From positions 372,562 to 436,561 of the forward strand of contig NZ_JAHCTA010000002.1 of NCBI RefSeq assembly GCF_018474025.1: a DNA stretch of 64,000 nucleotides. The letters are read 5' to 3'. Source of the stretch: Alteromonas oceanisediminis. GTDB lineage: Bacteria > Pseudomonadota > Gammaproteobacteria > Enterobacterales > Alteromonadaceae. The notes under the pieces are model-generated. The model was not told the origin of the DNA, made no database searches, and was given only the letters and a program-made list of their open reading frames with translations. A program made the position numbers and the translations under genes. How positions within the stretch are numbered: the stretch's first letter is position 1; every line of letters starts with the position of its first letter. Shown one piece after another: positions 37,965 through 47,149 of this stretch.

Positions 37965-38164
37965 CAGGCGTTGCTAACTTACGAAGCGCTGTTTCTTGCT
38001 CAACAAAAGCGTTGCCCCCTCAGCCGCTTTGGCTGGGAAGCCAATTCAGCACTCTCAAACACGCCGTGAATACGTCCATGTAGGCTCGACGCCCGCATCC
38101 TTGCGGGCGACGGTTTGCGAGCACTGAATCGGCTTCTCGTCGCCTTTAACGCTGGACCTAGCAA
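37965..38164 (+). repeat. Repeat copy R4 (5'-truncated)
   Basis: About 200 bp homologous to R1-R3 from CAGGCGTTGCTAAC onward, including GCCCGCATCCTTGCGGGC and the TCGCCTTTAACGC end, more diverged than the tandem copies. It lacks the left part of the long unit. It lies 95 bp beyond vapB. The gap 38165-38281 holds only a short hairpin, AGGCTT-N5-AAGCCT at 38208-38224 followed by CCTTTTTC, which may be a weak terminator. Confidence 0.85.
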
Positions 38165-38281
38165 GTACATTGCTGACTAACATGCGGGTACTTTTTCATT
38201 AATCTCTAGGCTTATTGAAAGCCTCCTTTTTCTTGCAACGAAATGCTGTAAATGGTCATGAAAAATGGAGGAATCATTTAC

Positions 38282-38533
38282 CAAGATGAAAAAACTTACA
38301 GGGTTCGCCATGTCACGTAGCCGCGACGTTGGGAGGGTATCTATGACATCGACTGTCGGAGCCATGGATGGCGGAGTCCAAGCGCACAGGACGTGACAGC
38401 GTGTCGAGGGCAGAGATAGGCTCGCGGCGTCAACAGGCGTTGCTAACTTACGAAGCGCTACTTTTTGCGCTGAAAAGCGTTGTCCCATCAGCGGCGTTGG
38501 CTGGGAAGTCAATTCAATGTTCTCAAACACGCC
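38282..38533 (+). repeat. Repeat copy R5 (3'-truncated)
   Basis: 252 bp that align without gaps to 36365-36616 of R1, starting at CAAGATGAAAAAACTTAC and ending at CAAACACGCC. The right part of the long unit is missing. The 230 bp after it (38534-38764) contain no supported gene; a perfect palindrome GCCACGTGGC lies at 38725-38734. Confidence 0.88.
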
Positions 38534-38764
38534 TTTAGGTCAGTACCTTTTCAGTACGATACGAATTACCGTTATTTTTATTTACAGTTTCTGAACAAGA
38601 TGAAAAATTATCACGATTCGAATGGCGATCTTTTTTTAACTGCCATGTTACGCATTCTCCAAATTTTGGAAGACCAATTAGATATGTAAGTATCCACGGG
38701 ACAAGAAAAGCAATCGCCATTAAAGCCACGTGGCATTAAGTTTCAAACTGCGAAGGAAATTAAA

Positions 38765-39031
38765 ATGCATAACAATCTACCTAGTCTGATTTGGGCAAGG
38801 GTTTTAATTTGCCTAATTGTAGTAATTTCATTTTTTATATTGGGCTTAGTTAATCAATTTGATGCAAGCAACTTCTTTTCGACGATAGGTTTAGCATTTG
38901 TCGCGATGGCTTTCACATTTAACGCTGAAATTCTGGTAGGCAGATTTAGAGACATGTACACTGTCACCAATAGAAAGTTCATGTTAATGGGATTATGCGG
39001 AGTATTGTTGCTGTGGTTGAGTTTTGTTTGA
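38765..39031 (+). CDS. Small multi-pass membrane protein, unknown
   Basis: 88 residues, no family recognised. Three hydrophobic segments: about 8-28 (IWARVLICLIVVISFFILGL), 37-56 (FFSTIGLAFVAMAFTFNAEI) and 71-88 (FMLMGLCGVLLLWLSFV), with a basic loop between the last two. AAGGAAATTAAA before the ATG is a good ribosome site. It belongs to the accessory stretch between the repeats and csaA and is AT-rich compared with its core neighbours. Confidence 0.6.
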   Translation: MHNNLPSLIWARVLICLIVVISFFILGLVNQFDASNFFSTIGLAFVAMAFTFNAEILVGRFRDMYTVTNRKFMLMGLCGVLLLWLSFV

Positions 39032-39062
39032 ATGTTAACTTCAGAGAGTGAGAAATAATCTG

Positions 39063-39149
39063 ATGTATTGGTGGCGGTCCGAAGTGCTATTTTTTGTAGT
39101 CGCCACACTGATCTTTGCAACAAAACTCATCCGAGTTTTGCGCCATTAG
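39063..39149 (+). CDS. Possible 28-residue single-helix membrane peptide
   Basis: Short frame [18 protein letters not shown]... ending KLIRVLRH: one hydrophobic helix followed by a basic tail. It starts 31 bp after the 88-residue membrane protein and runs 23 bp into the 3' end of convergent csaA. The ribosome site is weak (GAGTGAGAAA). Composition is convincing for a membrane peptide, but the length gives little statistical support. Confidence 0.3.
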   Translation: MYWWRSEVLFFVVATLIFATKLIRVLRH

Positions 39150-39468
39150 GTACCTTCATATCTGGGCTTAGTAACACGACCTCATTGTCATCATCATAAA
39201 ATCCGGTGACAAGGCACTCCGACATCATTGGCCCGATTTGCTTCTTGGGAAAATTAACGACAGCGAGTATTTGGCGACCAACCAGCGACTCTGGGGTATA
39301 GTGTTTGGTGATCTGTGCGCTTGATTTTTTGATACCAATGGTATCGCCAAAATCAATGGTTAGTTTATAGGCAGGGTTACGGGCTTCTGGAAAATTCTCA
39401 GCAGATAGAATAGTGCCAGCGTGCAGCGCTACTTTGCTAAAATCTTGCCAGCTTATCAATTCAGTCAT
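39127..39468 (-). CDS. csaA: CsaA-type tRNA-binding-domain protein
   Basis: 113-residue protein with the EMAPII/OB-fold tRNA-binding domain. Characteristic CsaA motifs are [44 protein letters not shown] and VPNGAKLG at the end, matching the B. subtilis protein better than YgjH. Proposed to act as a secretion-related or protein-folding chaperone; the role is uncertain. It is monocistronic, read away from tig. Confidence 0.9.
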   Translation of the reverse strand: MTELISWQDFSKVALHAGTILSAENFPEARNPAYKLTIDFGDTIGIKKSSAQITKHYTPESLVGRQILAVVNFPKKQIGPMMSECLVTGFYDDDNEVVLLSPDMKVPNGAKLG

Positions 39469-39640
39469 TTCGCACTCTAGGTTGATTGGGAAACAAAAAG
39501 TTGATTAAACATACACCAGTTTGCGATTCAAAAAAGGACGTTTCGATGAAAATTCGTCGGGTTTGGTTAAGCATTGGGATGTAATTTATGTCCAGTTTTA
39601 CGAGAAATGTAGGCGATTCCGCGAATTTGACGATTACATC

Positions 39641-39669
39641 TCGACTCTGAAAACCCCACCCTGTATACT
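39641..39669 (+). promoter_or_regulatory. tig promoter
   Basis: TCGACT (39641-39646), 17-bp spacer, TATACT (39664-39669). The leader of about 70 nt contains the inverted repeat GGCGTC / GACGCC (39672-39677 and 39689-39694) and GCGC pairs closer to the start. The remainder of 39469-39640 shows nothing I can support. Confidence 0.6.
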
Positions 39670-39745
39670 ACGGCGTCTTTTTTTAACCGACGCCAATCAT
39701 AGCGCCATTTTAGCGCGTCATCCGGCGCATAGTTGAGGTATTAGA

Positions 39746-41050
39746 ATGCAAGTTTCTGTCGAGACGACTGAAGGGTTACAACGCCGTCTTACTATCACTG
39801 TTCCTGCTGAATCAGTAGACAGTGCTGTTAAATCGCGCCTACAACAGCTGGCAAAAACCCAGCGTATCAACGGCTTCCGTCCAGGTAAAGTGCCTGTTTC
39901 AGTCATTAAGAAGCGTTACGGTACGGCGGTTCGTCAAGAAGTTGCTGGTGAAGTTATGCAACGCAATTTCTATGAAGCCATCATGCAGGAAAAAATTACG
40001 CCTGCAGGTATGCCAACGTTTGAGCTGAAAAGCGACAAAGACGGTGAAGATCTTGAATTTGTTGCAGCGTTCGAAGTTTATCCTGAAGTTGAAGTGAAAG
40101 ACGTTGATAAGCTTGCCATCGAGAAACCTGTGGTTGAGATCCAAGACAAAGACTTGGAAGAGATGATGGTGACGCTGCAGAAGCAACACGCCGAATGGAA
40201 AGAAGTTAAACGTAAAGCCAAGAAAGATGACCGTGTGGTTATCGATTTCGTTGGCACCATTGATGGTGAAGAGTTCGAAGGCGGAAAAGCAGAAGACTTT
40301 ACACTTGAACTTGGCAAGGGCCGCATGATCCCAGGTTTTGAAGATAATCTGGTCGGCGCTAAAAAGGGTGAAGAAGTTGTTGCCGACGTGACTTTCCCTG
40401 AAGATTACCACGCTGAAGCCTTGAAAGGTAAAGCGGCAAGTTTCGCGATGACCGTGAAGAAAGTTGAAGGTCAGTCTCTGCCGAAAGTCGATGATGAATT
40501 TGCTAAATTGTTCGGTGTGGAAGAAGGTGGTGTTGAAGCGCTTCAAGCGGAAGTGAAGAAGAACATGCAGCGCGAGCTAGACCAAACCTTGAAATCGCAG
40601 CTTAAAGAAAATGTCATCGCTGCACTGCTTGAAAAGAATAAACTTGATTTGCCACAAGCACTGGTTGATCAAGAAGTGAATGCATTGCGCGAACAAGCGA
40701 AGCAGCGTTTTGAACAACAAGGTCAAGGCCAAAACTTGCCTGAGCTTCCAGCGGATCTATTCATGGATAACGCGAAGCGTCGAGTGTCCGTTGGTTTGTT
40801 GTTAGGGGAAATCATTAAGAAAGAAGAGCTTAAGCCTGACGCTGCCCGTGTTGATGCGTTGATTGAGTCAATGGCTTCTGCTTACGAAGACCCTAACGAG
40901 GTCATCAATTACTACAAATCAAATGAAGAATTAATGCAGCAAATGAACAATGTTGCATTAGAAGAGCAGGCGATTGATTGGATTGTTAGCAACGCTAAAA
41001 CAAAAGAAGTGAAGAAGAAGTTTGACGAAGTGATGAACAAACAGGCTTAA
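39746..41050 (+). CDS. tig: Trigger factor
   Basis: Ribosome-associated chaperone and peptidyl-prolyl isomerase. 434 residues (E. coli 432). The N-terminal ribosome-binding domain carries the signature region GFRPGKVP (about residues 43-50). The FKBP-type PPIase domain is about 150-245 ([19 protein letters not shown]), and the helical C-terminal arms follow. First gene of the tig-clpP-clpX-lon-hupB-ppiD quality-control block. Confidence 0.98.
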   Translation: MQVSVETTEGLQRRLTITVPAESVDSAVKSRLQQLAKTQRINGFRPGKVPVSVIKKRYGTAVRQEVAGEVMQRNFYEAIMQEKITPAGMPTFELKSDKDGEDLEFVAAFEVYPEVEVKDVDKLAIEKPVVEIQDKDLEEMMVTLQKQHAEWKEVKRKAKKDDRVVIDFVGTIDGEEFEGGKAEDFTLELGKGRMIPGFEDNLVGAKKGEEVVADVTFPEDYHAEALKGKAASFAMTVKKVEGQSLPKVDDEFAKLFGVEEGGVEALQAEVKKNMQRELDQTLKSQLKENVIAALLEKNKLDLPQALVDQEVNALREQAKQRFEQQGQGQNLPELPADLFMDNAKRRVSVGLLLGEIIKKEELKPDAARVDALIESMASAYEDPNEVINYYKSNEELMQQMNNVALEEQAIDWIVSNAKTKEVKKKFDEVMNKQA

Positions 41051-41091
41051 AACACCTGTCTTGCATTGACTTTTACACGCTCCTCTTGATT

Positions 41092-41117
41092 AAATGCTCG
41101 GTACATACCGAGCATTT
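41092..41117 (+). terminator. Terminator-like hairpin between tig and clpP
   Basis: AAATGCTCGGTA / TACCGAGCATTT (41092-41103 and 41106-41117) around a 2-base centre. The following T tract is interrupted (TCTGTTTA), so termination is probably partial and clpP may receive some tig read-through. Confidence 0.65.
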
Positions 41118-41155
41118 CTGTTTATACACCTGAATTTTACTAAGGCCATTCTTGC

Positions 41156-41779
41156 ATGATGAACGCTTTTGAACCCACGAACGCACTGGTACCTATGGTG
41201 GTTGAACAAACCTCTAAAGGTGAACGTTCTTACGATATTTATTCTCGCCTTCTTAAAGAAAATGTCATTTTCTTAGTGGGTCAGGTTGAAGATCATATGG
41301 CTAATCTTATTGTCGCTCAGATGTTGTTTCTGGAAGCTGAAAATCCGGAAAAAGATATTTTCCTATACATCAATTCGCCGGGTGGTTCGGTCACGGCGGG
41401 GATGGCCATCTATGACACCATGAACTTTATTAAGCCAGATGTCAGCACGGTTTGCGTTGGTCAGGCGGCAAGCATGGGCTCGTTTTTACTCTCAGCCGGG
41501 GCCAAAGGCAAGCGCTACTGCCTACCCAATGCTCGGGTGATGATCCATCAACCGTTAGGGGGTTTCCAGGGGCAGGCCTCTGATTTTGAAATCCATGCGC
41601 GTGAAATTTTAGGGATTAAAGAAAAATTAAATCGCTTGTATGCTGAGCAAACAGGGCAGCCGTATGAGAAAGTAGCCAAAGATACCGACCGTGATAACTT
41701 TTTGAGTGCGACGGATGCTCTGGAATATGGTTTAATTGACAAAGTCCTGACTAACCGTGCTGATGCATTGAACAACTAA
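41156..41779 (+). CDS. clpP: ATP-dependent Clp protease proteolytic subunit
   Basis: Serine peptidase that forms the tetradecameric barrel used with ClpX or ClpA. 207 residues. The catalytic triad is S106 (GQAASMGSF), H131 (MIHQPLGG) and D180 (DTDRDNF), with the same spacing as E. coli. Two ATGs lie in tandem at 41156 and 41159. clpX follows 63 bp downstream. Confidence 0.98.
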   Translation: MMNAFEPTNALVPMVVEQTSKGERSYDIYSRLLKENVIFLVGQVEDHMANLIVAQMLFLEAENPEKDIFLYINSPGGSVTAGMAIYDTMNFIKPDVSTVCVGQAASMGSFLLSAGAKGKRYCLPNARVMIHQPLGGFQGQASDFEIHAREILGIKEKLNRLYAEQTGQPYEKVAKDTDRDNFLSATDALEYGLIDKVLTNRADALNN

Positions 41780-41842
41780 ACGTTAGTTAATTGATACGCA
41801 AGCCTTACGGCTTGCTCCTGATACCGTAGAGGCAATCTATAC

Positions 41843-43117
41843 ATGACTGATAAGCAAAACGGTGATAGCGACAACAAATTACTGTACTGCTCTTTCTGTG
41901 GAAAAAGCCAACACGAAGTACGTAAGCTTATCGCTGGTCCTTCTGTGTTTATTTGTGACGAATGTGTCGAGCTGTGCAATGACATTATTCGTGAAGAAAT
42001 CAAAGAAATTGCGCCGAAACAGAAGCAAGATTCTTTACCCAAACCACATGAAATCCACAAGCACCTCGATGACTATGTCATCGGTCAAGAGCACGCTAAA
42101 CGCGTTTTATCTGTTGCTGTGTATAATCACTATAAGCGGTTGCGCAATGGTGATGTTCATGAAGGCGTTGAGCTAGGCAAGAGTAACATTTTGCTCATTG
42201 GTCCAACCGGAAGCGGTAAGACTTTGCTGGCAGAAACGCTCGCTCGTTTATTGGATGTGCCTTTTACCATGGCGGACGCCACCACCCTCACTGAAGCGGG
42301 TTATGTGGGCGAGGACGTTGAAAACATCATACAAAAGCTGTTGCAGAAGTGTGATTACGACGTCGACAAAGCGCAGCGTGGTATTGTTTATATTGATGAA
42401 ATTGACAAGATTTCGCGCAAGTCAGACAACCCGTCGATTACACGAGATGTGTCAGGAGAAGGTGTCCAGCAAGCGTTGCTGAAACTGATTGAAGGTACCG
42501 TTGCATCGGTTCCACCGCAAGGCGGTCGTAAACATCCACAGCAAGAGTTTTTGCAGGTAGATACTTCTAAAATCTTATTTATCTGTGGTGGTGCATTCGC
42601 TGGCTTGGATAAAGTCATTGAGCAGCGCGCACAAACCGGTACCGGTATTGGCTTTGGCGCTAAAATGAAAAACACGGAAGAAAAGCGCAAACTTACCGAG
42701 TTGTTCCGTCAGGTCGAGCCAGAAGATTTGGTGAAGTATGGTTTGATACCAGAGTTTATTGGTCGATTGCCGGTGGTAACCAGTTTAGAAGAATTAAGTG
42801 AAGATGCATTAATTCAAATTTTGCGTGAGCCAAAAAATGCGATTACCAAGCAGTATGCTGCATTGTTTGCTATGGAAGACACCGAGCTGGAGTTCCGTGA
42901 TGACGCGTTACACGCGATCGCCACGAAAGCAATGAATCGTAAAACCGGTGCACGTGGATTGCGATCGATTGTTGAGGCAACGTTGCTCGATACCATGTAT
43001 GACTTACCGTCGATGGACGATGTCAGCAAAGTTGTGATTGATGAGTCGGTTATTAATGGGGAATCAAAACCCATACTCATCTACGATTCTCAGGAGAAGA
43101 AAGCGGCTTCTGAGTAA
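41843..43117 (+). CDS. clpX: Clp protease ATP-binding subunit ClpX
   Basis: AAA+ unfoldase that feeds substrates to ClpP. 424 residues, as in E. coli. The zinc-binding domain uses C16, C19, C38 and C41 (CSFCGKS and CDECVELC). Walker A is GPTGSGKT, Walker [10 protein letters not shown], and the ClpP-binding loop region is present near FGAKM. Followed by a strong terminator. Confidence 0.98.
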   Translation: MTDKQNGDSDNKLLYCSFCGKSQHEVRKLIAGPSVFICDECVELCNDIIREEIKEIAPKQKQDSLPKPHEIHKHLDDYVIGQEHAKRVLSVAVYNHYKRLRNGDVHEGVELGKSNILLIGPTGSGKTLLAETLARLLDVPFTMADATTLTEAGYVGEDVENIIQKLLQKCDYDVDKAQRGIVYIDEIDKISRKSDNPSITRDVSGEGVQQALLKLIEGTVASVPPQGGRKHPQQEFLQVDTSKILFICGGAFAGLDKVIEQRAQTGTGIGFGAKMKNTEEKRKLTELFRQVEPEDLVKYGLIPEFIGRLPVVTSLEELSEDALIQILREPKNAITKQYAALFAMEDTELEFRDDALHAIATKAMNRKTGARGLRSIVEATLLDTMYDLPSMDDVSKVVIDESVINGESKPILIYDSQEKKAASE

Positions 43118-43135
43118 TCAGCCACACATATTTTG

Positions 43136-43160
43136 AAAAAGGCCCATGCGGGCCTTTTTT
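43136..43160 (+). terminator. Rho-independent terminator after clpX
   Basis: AAAAAGGCCC-ATGC-GGGCC followed by six T (43136-43160). Confidence 0.92.
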
Positions 43161-43192
43161 GTGCTTCACGGGTAACTAATGCCGCCGCAGTG

Positions 43193-43220
43193 ATTGAACT
43201 TTTCATCCTTAACCCCATAT
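43193..43220 (+). promoter_or_regulatory. Heat-shock (sigma-32 type) promoter of lon
   Basis: ATTGAAC (43193-43199), 13-bp spacer and CCCCATAT (43213-43220), very close to the sigma-32 consensus CTTGAAA-N13-CCCCATNT. It lies 30 bp before the lon ATG, downstream of the clpX terminator, so lon has its own heat-inducible transcription. Confidence 0.8.
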
Positions 43221-43250
43221 AAACGCGAATACAGTTTTAAGAGAGATAGT

Positions 43251-45626
43251 ATGTCTAAAGAGCGTTCGTCAGATAAAAATGAACAGACATCTCAGCGGGT
43301 CGAGATGCCCGTACTCGCTTTGCGTGATGTTGTTGTTTATCCGCACATGGTTATCCCCCTTTTTGTTGGGCGAGAGAAGTCAATTCGTTGCCTTGATGCT
43401 GCAATGGCAAATGATAAACAAATTTTTCTGGTCGCTCAGAAGGATGCTGGGGTCGATGAACCAGAGCAGGATGATATCTATCACGTAGGCACTATAGCGA
43501 CCATTTTGCAGCTGCTTAAACTACCTGATGGCACTGTTAAGGTGTTAGTTGAAGGGAATGTACGCGGTCAGGTTGAAGGATTGAGTAAAACCGATCCGTA
43601 TTTTGCTGCTGATGTGCGGCATGTGCTTGATGAAGGTGTTGAAGAGACCGAACAAGAAGTATTGATTCGATCAGCCGTTTCACAATTTGAAGGCTATGTG
43701 AAGCTGAATAAGAAAATTCCACCCGAGGTACTCACCTCACTGAATGGTATTGAAGACGCTGCGCGCCTAGCCGACACCATGGCGGCACACATGCCGTTGA
43801 AGCTGGGTGAGAAACAAAAAGTGTTAGAGATGGCGAGCGTGAATGATCGTCTTGAATATCTTATGGCACTGATGGAAGGTGAGATAGACGTTCTGCAGGT
43901 TGAGAAAAAGATCCGTACGCGTGTTAAGAAGCAGATGGAAAAAAGTCAGCGCGAGTATTATCTCAATGAACAGATGAAGGCGATCCAGAAAGAATTGGGT
44001 GAGCTGGACGAAGCACCGGATGAGTTCGAAGCGCTAGCGAAAAAAATTGACGAAGCGAAAATGCCTGAAGAGGCGAAGGATAAGGCACAAGCTGAGCTGA
44101 AAAAGCTCAAAATGATGTCGCCGATGTCTGCCGAAGCAACCGTGGTAAGAAGTTACATCGACTGGCTGTCGGGTGTGCCTTGGTTCAAACGCTCAGGCGT
44201 GAAGAAAGATCTTGCCAAAGCAGAAACTATCCTAGATGAAGACCATTATGGGTTGGACAAAGTCAAAGAGCGGATCATTGAGTATCTTGCGGTGCAACAG
44301 CGCGTGAAGAAACTTAAAGGGCCAATTTTGTGCTTGGTCGGTCCGCCAGGCGTGGGGAAAACATCCCTTGGCCAATCAATTGCCAAAGCCACTGGTCGAA
44401 AGTATGTGCGAATGGCGTTGGGCGGTGTGAGAGACGAAGCGGAGATCAGAGGCCATCGGCGCACCTATATTGGCTCGATGCCGGGCAAATTGATCCAAAA
44501 GATGACAAAGGTTGGCGTTAAGAATCCACTGTTTCTGCTTGATGAGATCGATAAGATGTCATCAGACATGCGCGGCGATCCATCGTCTGCCTTATTGGAA
44601 GTGTTAGATCCAGAGCAAAATAGTACCTTTAGTGATCACTATTTAGAGGTGGACTATGACTTGTCTGACGTGATGTTTGTGGCAACGTCAAACTCAATGA
44701 ACATTCCGGGTCCATTGTTGGATCGTATGGAAGTGATCCGTTTGTCCGGCTATACCGAAGACGAAAAACTCAATATTGCTCAGCGCCACTTGGTCTCAAA
44801 ACAGATTGAGCGTAATGGTCTTAAAGACAGTGAGTTAGAGATCACTGATTCTGCGGTGCTTGGAATGATCCGCTACTACACCCGCGAAGCCGGAGTACGA
44901 AGCCTTGAGCGCGAAATTTCAAAAGTATGCCGCAAAGCGGTTAAACATATTTTGCTGAATAAGGACAAAAATAAGGTCATCGTCACTCAGGAAAACCTCA
45001 AGGATTATTTGGGTGTTCAACGATTTGATTATGGTAAAGCGGACAAAGACAATCAAATTGGTCAGGTCACGGGGCTCGCGTGGACTCAAGTCGGTGGCGA
45101 TCTACTCACCATCGAAACAACGTCTGTACCGGGTAAGGGTAAAACTACGTTTACCGGATCTTTGGGTGATGTGATGCAGGAGTCGATCAAAACGGCGATG
45201 ACTGTAGTGCGCAGTCGTAGCGAGAAGTTACGCATCAGCAATGACTTTCATGAAAAGCGCGATATCCATGTGCATGTTCCTGAAGGGGCTACACCGAAAG
45301 ACGGTCCGAGTGCGGGTATTGCCATGTGCACCGCCCTTGTCTCGTCGTTAACCGGTAATCCGGTGAAGTGCGACGTAGCCATGACGGGCGAAATCACGTT
45401 ACGGGGCGAAGTGCTTGCGATTGGAGGGCTGAAAGAGAAGCTGCTAGCCGCCCATCGCGGAGGAATAAAAACCGTGATCATTCCACACGAAAACGAACGC
45501 GATCTGGAAGAAATTCCGGATAATGTGAAGCAGGACATAAAAATCCATCCGGTAAAATGGATTGACGATGTACTCGATATTGCTCTGCAGGAGCCAGTCG
45601 AGTCGTTTAAAGTGGACACAAAGTAA
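43251..45626 (+). CDS. lon: ATP-dependent protease Lon
   Basis: AAA+ serine protease for misfolded and regulatory proteins. The ATG at 43251 has AGAGAGAT upstream; an earlier in-frame start would overlap the heat-shock promoter. 791 residues (E. coli 784). N-terminal LON substrate-binding domain (about 20-215), Walker A GPPGVGKT near residue 364, Walker B LFLLDEIDKM, and catalytic Ser687 in KDGPSAGIA with the lysine in GGLKEKLLAA. Confidence 0.98.
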   Translation: MSKERSSDKNEQTSQRVEMPVLALRDVVVYPHMVIPLFVGREKSIRCLDAAMANDKQIFLVAQKDAGVDEPEQDDIYHVGTIATILQLLKLPDGTVKVLVEGNVRGQVEGLSKTDPYFAADVRHVLDEGVEETEQEVLIRSAVSQFEGYVKLNKKIPPEVLTSLNGIEDAARLADTMAAHMPLKLGEKQKVLEMASVNDRLEYLMALMEGEIDVLQVEKKIRTRVKKQMEKSQREYYLNEQMKAIQKELGELDEAPDEFEALAKKIDEAKMPEEAKDKAQAELKKLKMMSPMSAEATVVRSYIDWLSGVPWFKRSGVKKDLAKAETILDEDHYGLDKVKERIIEYLAVQQRVKKLKGPILCLVGPPGVGKTSLGQSIAKATGRKYVRMALGGVRDEAEIRGHRRTYIGSMPGKLIQKMTKVGVKNPLFLLDEIDKMSSDMRGDPSSALLEVLDPEQNSTFSDHYLEVDYDLSDVMFVATSNSMNIPGPLLDRMEVIRLSGYTEDEKLNIAQRHLVSKQIERNGLKDSELEITDSAVLGMIRYYTREAGVRSLEREISKVCRKAVKHILLNKDKNKVIVTQENLKDYLGVQRFDYGKADKDNQIGQVTGLAWTQVGGDLLTIETTSVPGKGKTTFTGSLGDVMQESIKTAMTVVRSRSEKLRISNDFHEKRDIHVHVPEGATPKDGPSAGIAMCTALVSSLTGNPVKCDVAMTGEITLRGEVLAIGGLKEKLLAAHRGGIKTVIIPHENERDLEEIPDNVKQDIKIHPVKWIDDVLDIALQEPVESFKVDTK

Positions 45627-45630
45627 CAGG

Positions 45631-45659
45631 AAAAAATCGGCTTTCGGGCCGATTTTTTT
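45631..45659 (+). terminator. Rho-independent terminator after lon
   Basis: AAAAAATCGGC-TTTCGG-GCCGATTTTTTT (45631-45659). Confidence 0.9.
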
Positions 45660-45861
45660 GTCGTTGAAGCGAGGAAACTAGGGCGTTTGCGACTGATTGG
45701 GCAAAAAACGACCAAATATAGGCTATTTTTTTCAGTTTTTTAACGATTATGGCTTCAAACTGCAAATAGTTGTGATACCTTTAATAGGTATTCGCTTCAA
45801 GCCTTTGCCACCAAAGGGGTGGCAGCGTTTCACCAGAAGTTAATAAAATGTAAACAGTTGC

Positions 45862-45890
45862 TTGATGTATTTCATTAAGCTTGTTATAAC
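45862..45890 (+). promoter_or_regulatory. hupB promoter (extended -10) and leader hairpin
   Basis: TTGATG (45862-45867), 17-bp spacer, TATAAC (45885-45890) preceded by TGT as an extended -10. A 9-bp stem TTGGCAAAA-ACGG-TTTTGCCAA (45894-45915) follows, so the mRNA would begin with or next to a hairpin. Further upstream in the lon-hupB gap are the palindromes ATACCT-N5-AGGTAT (45775-45791) and GCCACC-N5-GGTGGC (45807-45823), possible regulatory sites; no gene is seen in 45660-45947. Confidence 0.7.
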
Positions 45891-45947
45891 CATTTGGCAA
45901 AAACGGTTTTGCCAATACAAATAATAACAACCGAAGGGGATCTTATT

Positions 45948-46220
45948 GTGAACAAGTCTCAACTCATCGATACCATTGCTGCTAGCGCAGATATCTCAAA
46001 AGCAGCAGCAGGACGTGCTCTAGACGCTTTCACGGACGCTGTTACTGCAGCTTTGAAAGATGGTGATCAAGTAGCACTTGTTGGTTTCGGTACATTCTCT
46101 GTAAGAGAACGTGCTGCTCGTAGTGGTCGTAATCCACAAACTGGCCAAACAATTCAAATTTCTGCTGCAAAAGTACCATCTTTCAAAGCAGGTAAAGCAC
46201 TGAAAGACGCTTGTAACTAA
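45948..46220 (+). CDS. hupB: DNA-binding protein HU-beta
   Basis: Histone-like nucleoid protein. The GTG at 45948 (AAGGGGA upstream) gives exactly 90 residues, the family length, starting [20 protein letters not shown]; a longer frame from 45894 would begin inside the leader hairpin. The DNA-binding arm contains [17 protein letters not shown]. Located between lon and ppiD as in many gammaproteobacteria. Confidence 0.98.
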   Translation: MNKSQLIDTIAASADISKAAAGRALDAFTDAVTAALKDGDQVALVGFGTFSVRERAARSGRNPQTGQTIQISAAKVPSFKAGKALKDACN

Positions 46221-46236
46221 GCAACGTTTTCCAAAC

Positions 46237-46270
46237 AAAAAAGGCGATGAATATTCATCGCCTTTTTTTT
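46237..46270 (+). terminator. Rho-independent terminator after hupB
   Basis: Perfect palindrome AAAAAAGGCGATGAAT / ATTCATCGCCTTTTTT (46237-46252 and 46253-46268) with a T run; symmetric enough to act in both directions, also for the convergent gene at 46371. Confidence 0.92.
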
Positions 46271-46370
46271 CTTTAATTCGGATCAATCAACCCACAATCC
46301 TCGCTGATGAAAGAATCAAACGCCAGTCTGTGCCGGTCAGCGAATGCATCAAATGTACGAGCAACAGGCC

Positions 46371-46964
46371 TTAGCCACCGGCATGCAAAAATAAGTTTTG
46401 AATATCTCGCCATTGCCTGAAATCGTAGCTGCCATCGTTGACTCGATGACACCGAACTTCAATGATATTTGAGCCTAAAGGTTTTTCCTTTCGACAACTG
46501 TGCTGGGTCGCTTTCGCACCGTATTTATCCCTGTAATCTTCCACATCGCCTTGCCAAGCAGTCTTGACGTCGGTGGGTATAACCTCAGCAATCTTCTCAT
46601 AGGCGTAGCGCCATTCGGCATTACGTTGTTCTAGCGCAAGATTAAGCCATACCCAACCTTGCTTGTTGTCGATGTCAGTGCCTAATCCTTTAAAGTACAT
46701 GGACGCCAAATAAAACTGACTCATTTTATCACCTTGCTTTGCACTTTCGCTCAGTCGACGGAAGGCGGCTTCATAGTCTTTTGCATGGAGCGCGCTCATG
46801 CCTATTTCACGATTCAAGGAATAAGACATTACGTCTTTGCTGAGGCTTTCAAGCTTCTCGGATCGAACGTCGATATGTTCCACATTTTGCAGCATTGCCA
46901 TGGTGCTTGAGCACATAGCCGCGAAGACCGTGAACACTAGCGCCTGTTTACATTTTACAACCAT
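46371..46964 (-). CDS. Exported Sel1/TPR-like repeat protein
   Basis: 197 residues with a Sec signal peptide (ALVFTVFAAMCSSTMAM, cleavage near residue 23). Residues about 55-120 contain Sel1-like repeats (AAFRRLSESAKQGDKMSQF and YLASMYFKGLGTDID, followed by GWVWLNLALEQ). The C-terminal third has a cysteine pair (HSCRKEK, EVRCHRV). Function unknown; Sel1 repeats usually mediate protein contacts. The start has AAAGGGA about 9 nt upstream. Convergent with hupB. Confidence 0.8.
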   Translation of the reverse strand: MVVKCKQALVFTVFAAMCSSTMAMLQNVEHIDVRSEKLESLSKDVMSYSLNREIGMSALHAKDYEAAFRRLSESAKQGDKMSQFYLASMYFKGLGTDIDNKQGWVWLNLALEQRNAEWRYAYEKIAEVIPTDVKTAWQGDVEDYRDKYGAKATQHSCRKEKPLGSNIIEVRCHRVNDGSYDFRQWRDIQNLFLHAGG

Positions 46965-47149
46965 AGTAACGTCCCTTTAGGGTGCGAATGAACCTTAAGA
47001 TTAGCCTAACAAAAAAGCGATGTAAAAAATAAGGAGCAGGCCCTTCGGATCGGGCCCTACGCCAGCGATCAACTGTCACTGCAAACCCGTCGACTCAAGT
47101 GATGTCAGTGAGCACGCAATTTACCTACCCCATCGACAGGTGAATGCGC

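Noticed and set aside
36365-38533. Chromosomal integron array (attC-like repeats around a toxin-antitoxin cassette)
   Set aside because: The repeats are 200-375 bp and I found no paired core sites of the RYYYAAC / GTTRRRY type at their ends; no integrase gene is present.
38480-38689. 69-residue plus-strand frame starting inside repeat R5
   Set aside because: Its first part is repeat sequence, the start has no ribosome site, and there is no recognisable protein character.
39521-39736. 71-residue frame upstream of tig
   Set aside because: It runs through the tig promoter and leader; composition is not protein-like and no ribosome site is seen.
40078-40546. Long open frames antisense to tig (and similarly antisense to xseA, ribF, hisS)
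   Set aside because: They are shadows of the codon bias of well-identified genes on the other strand.
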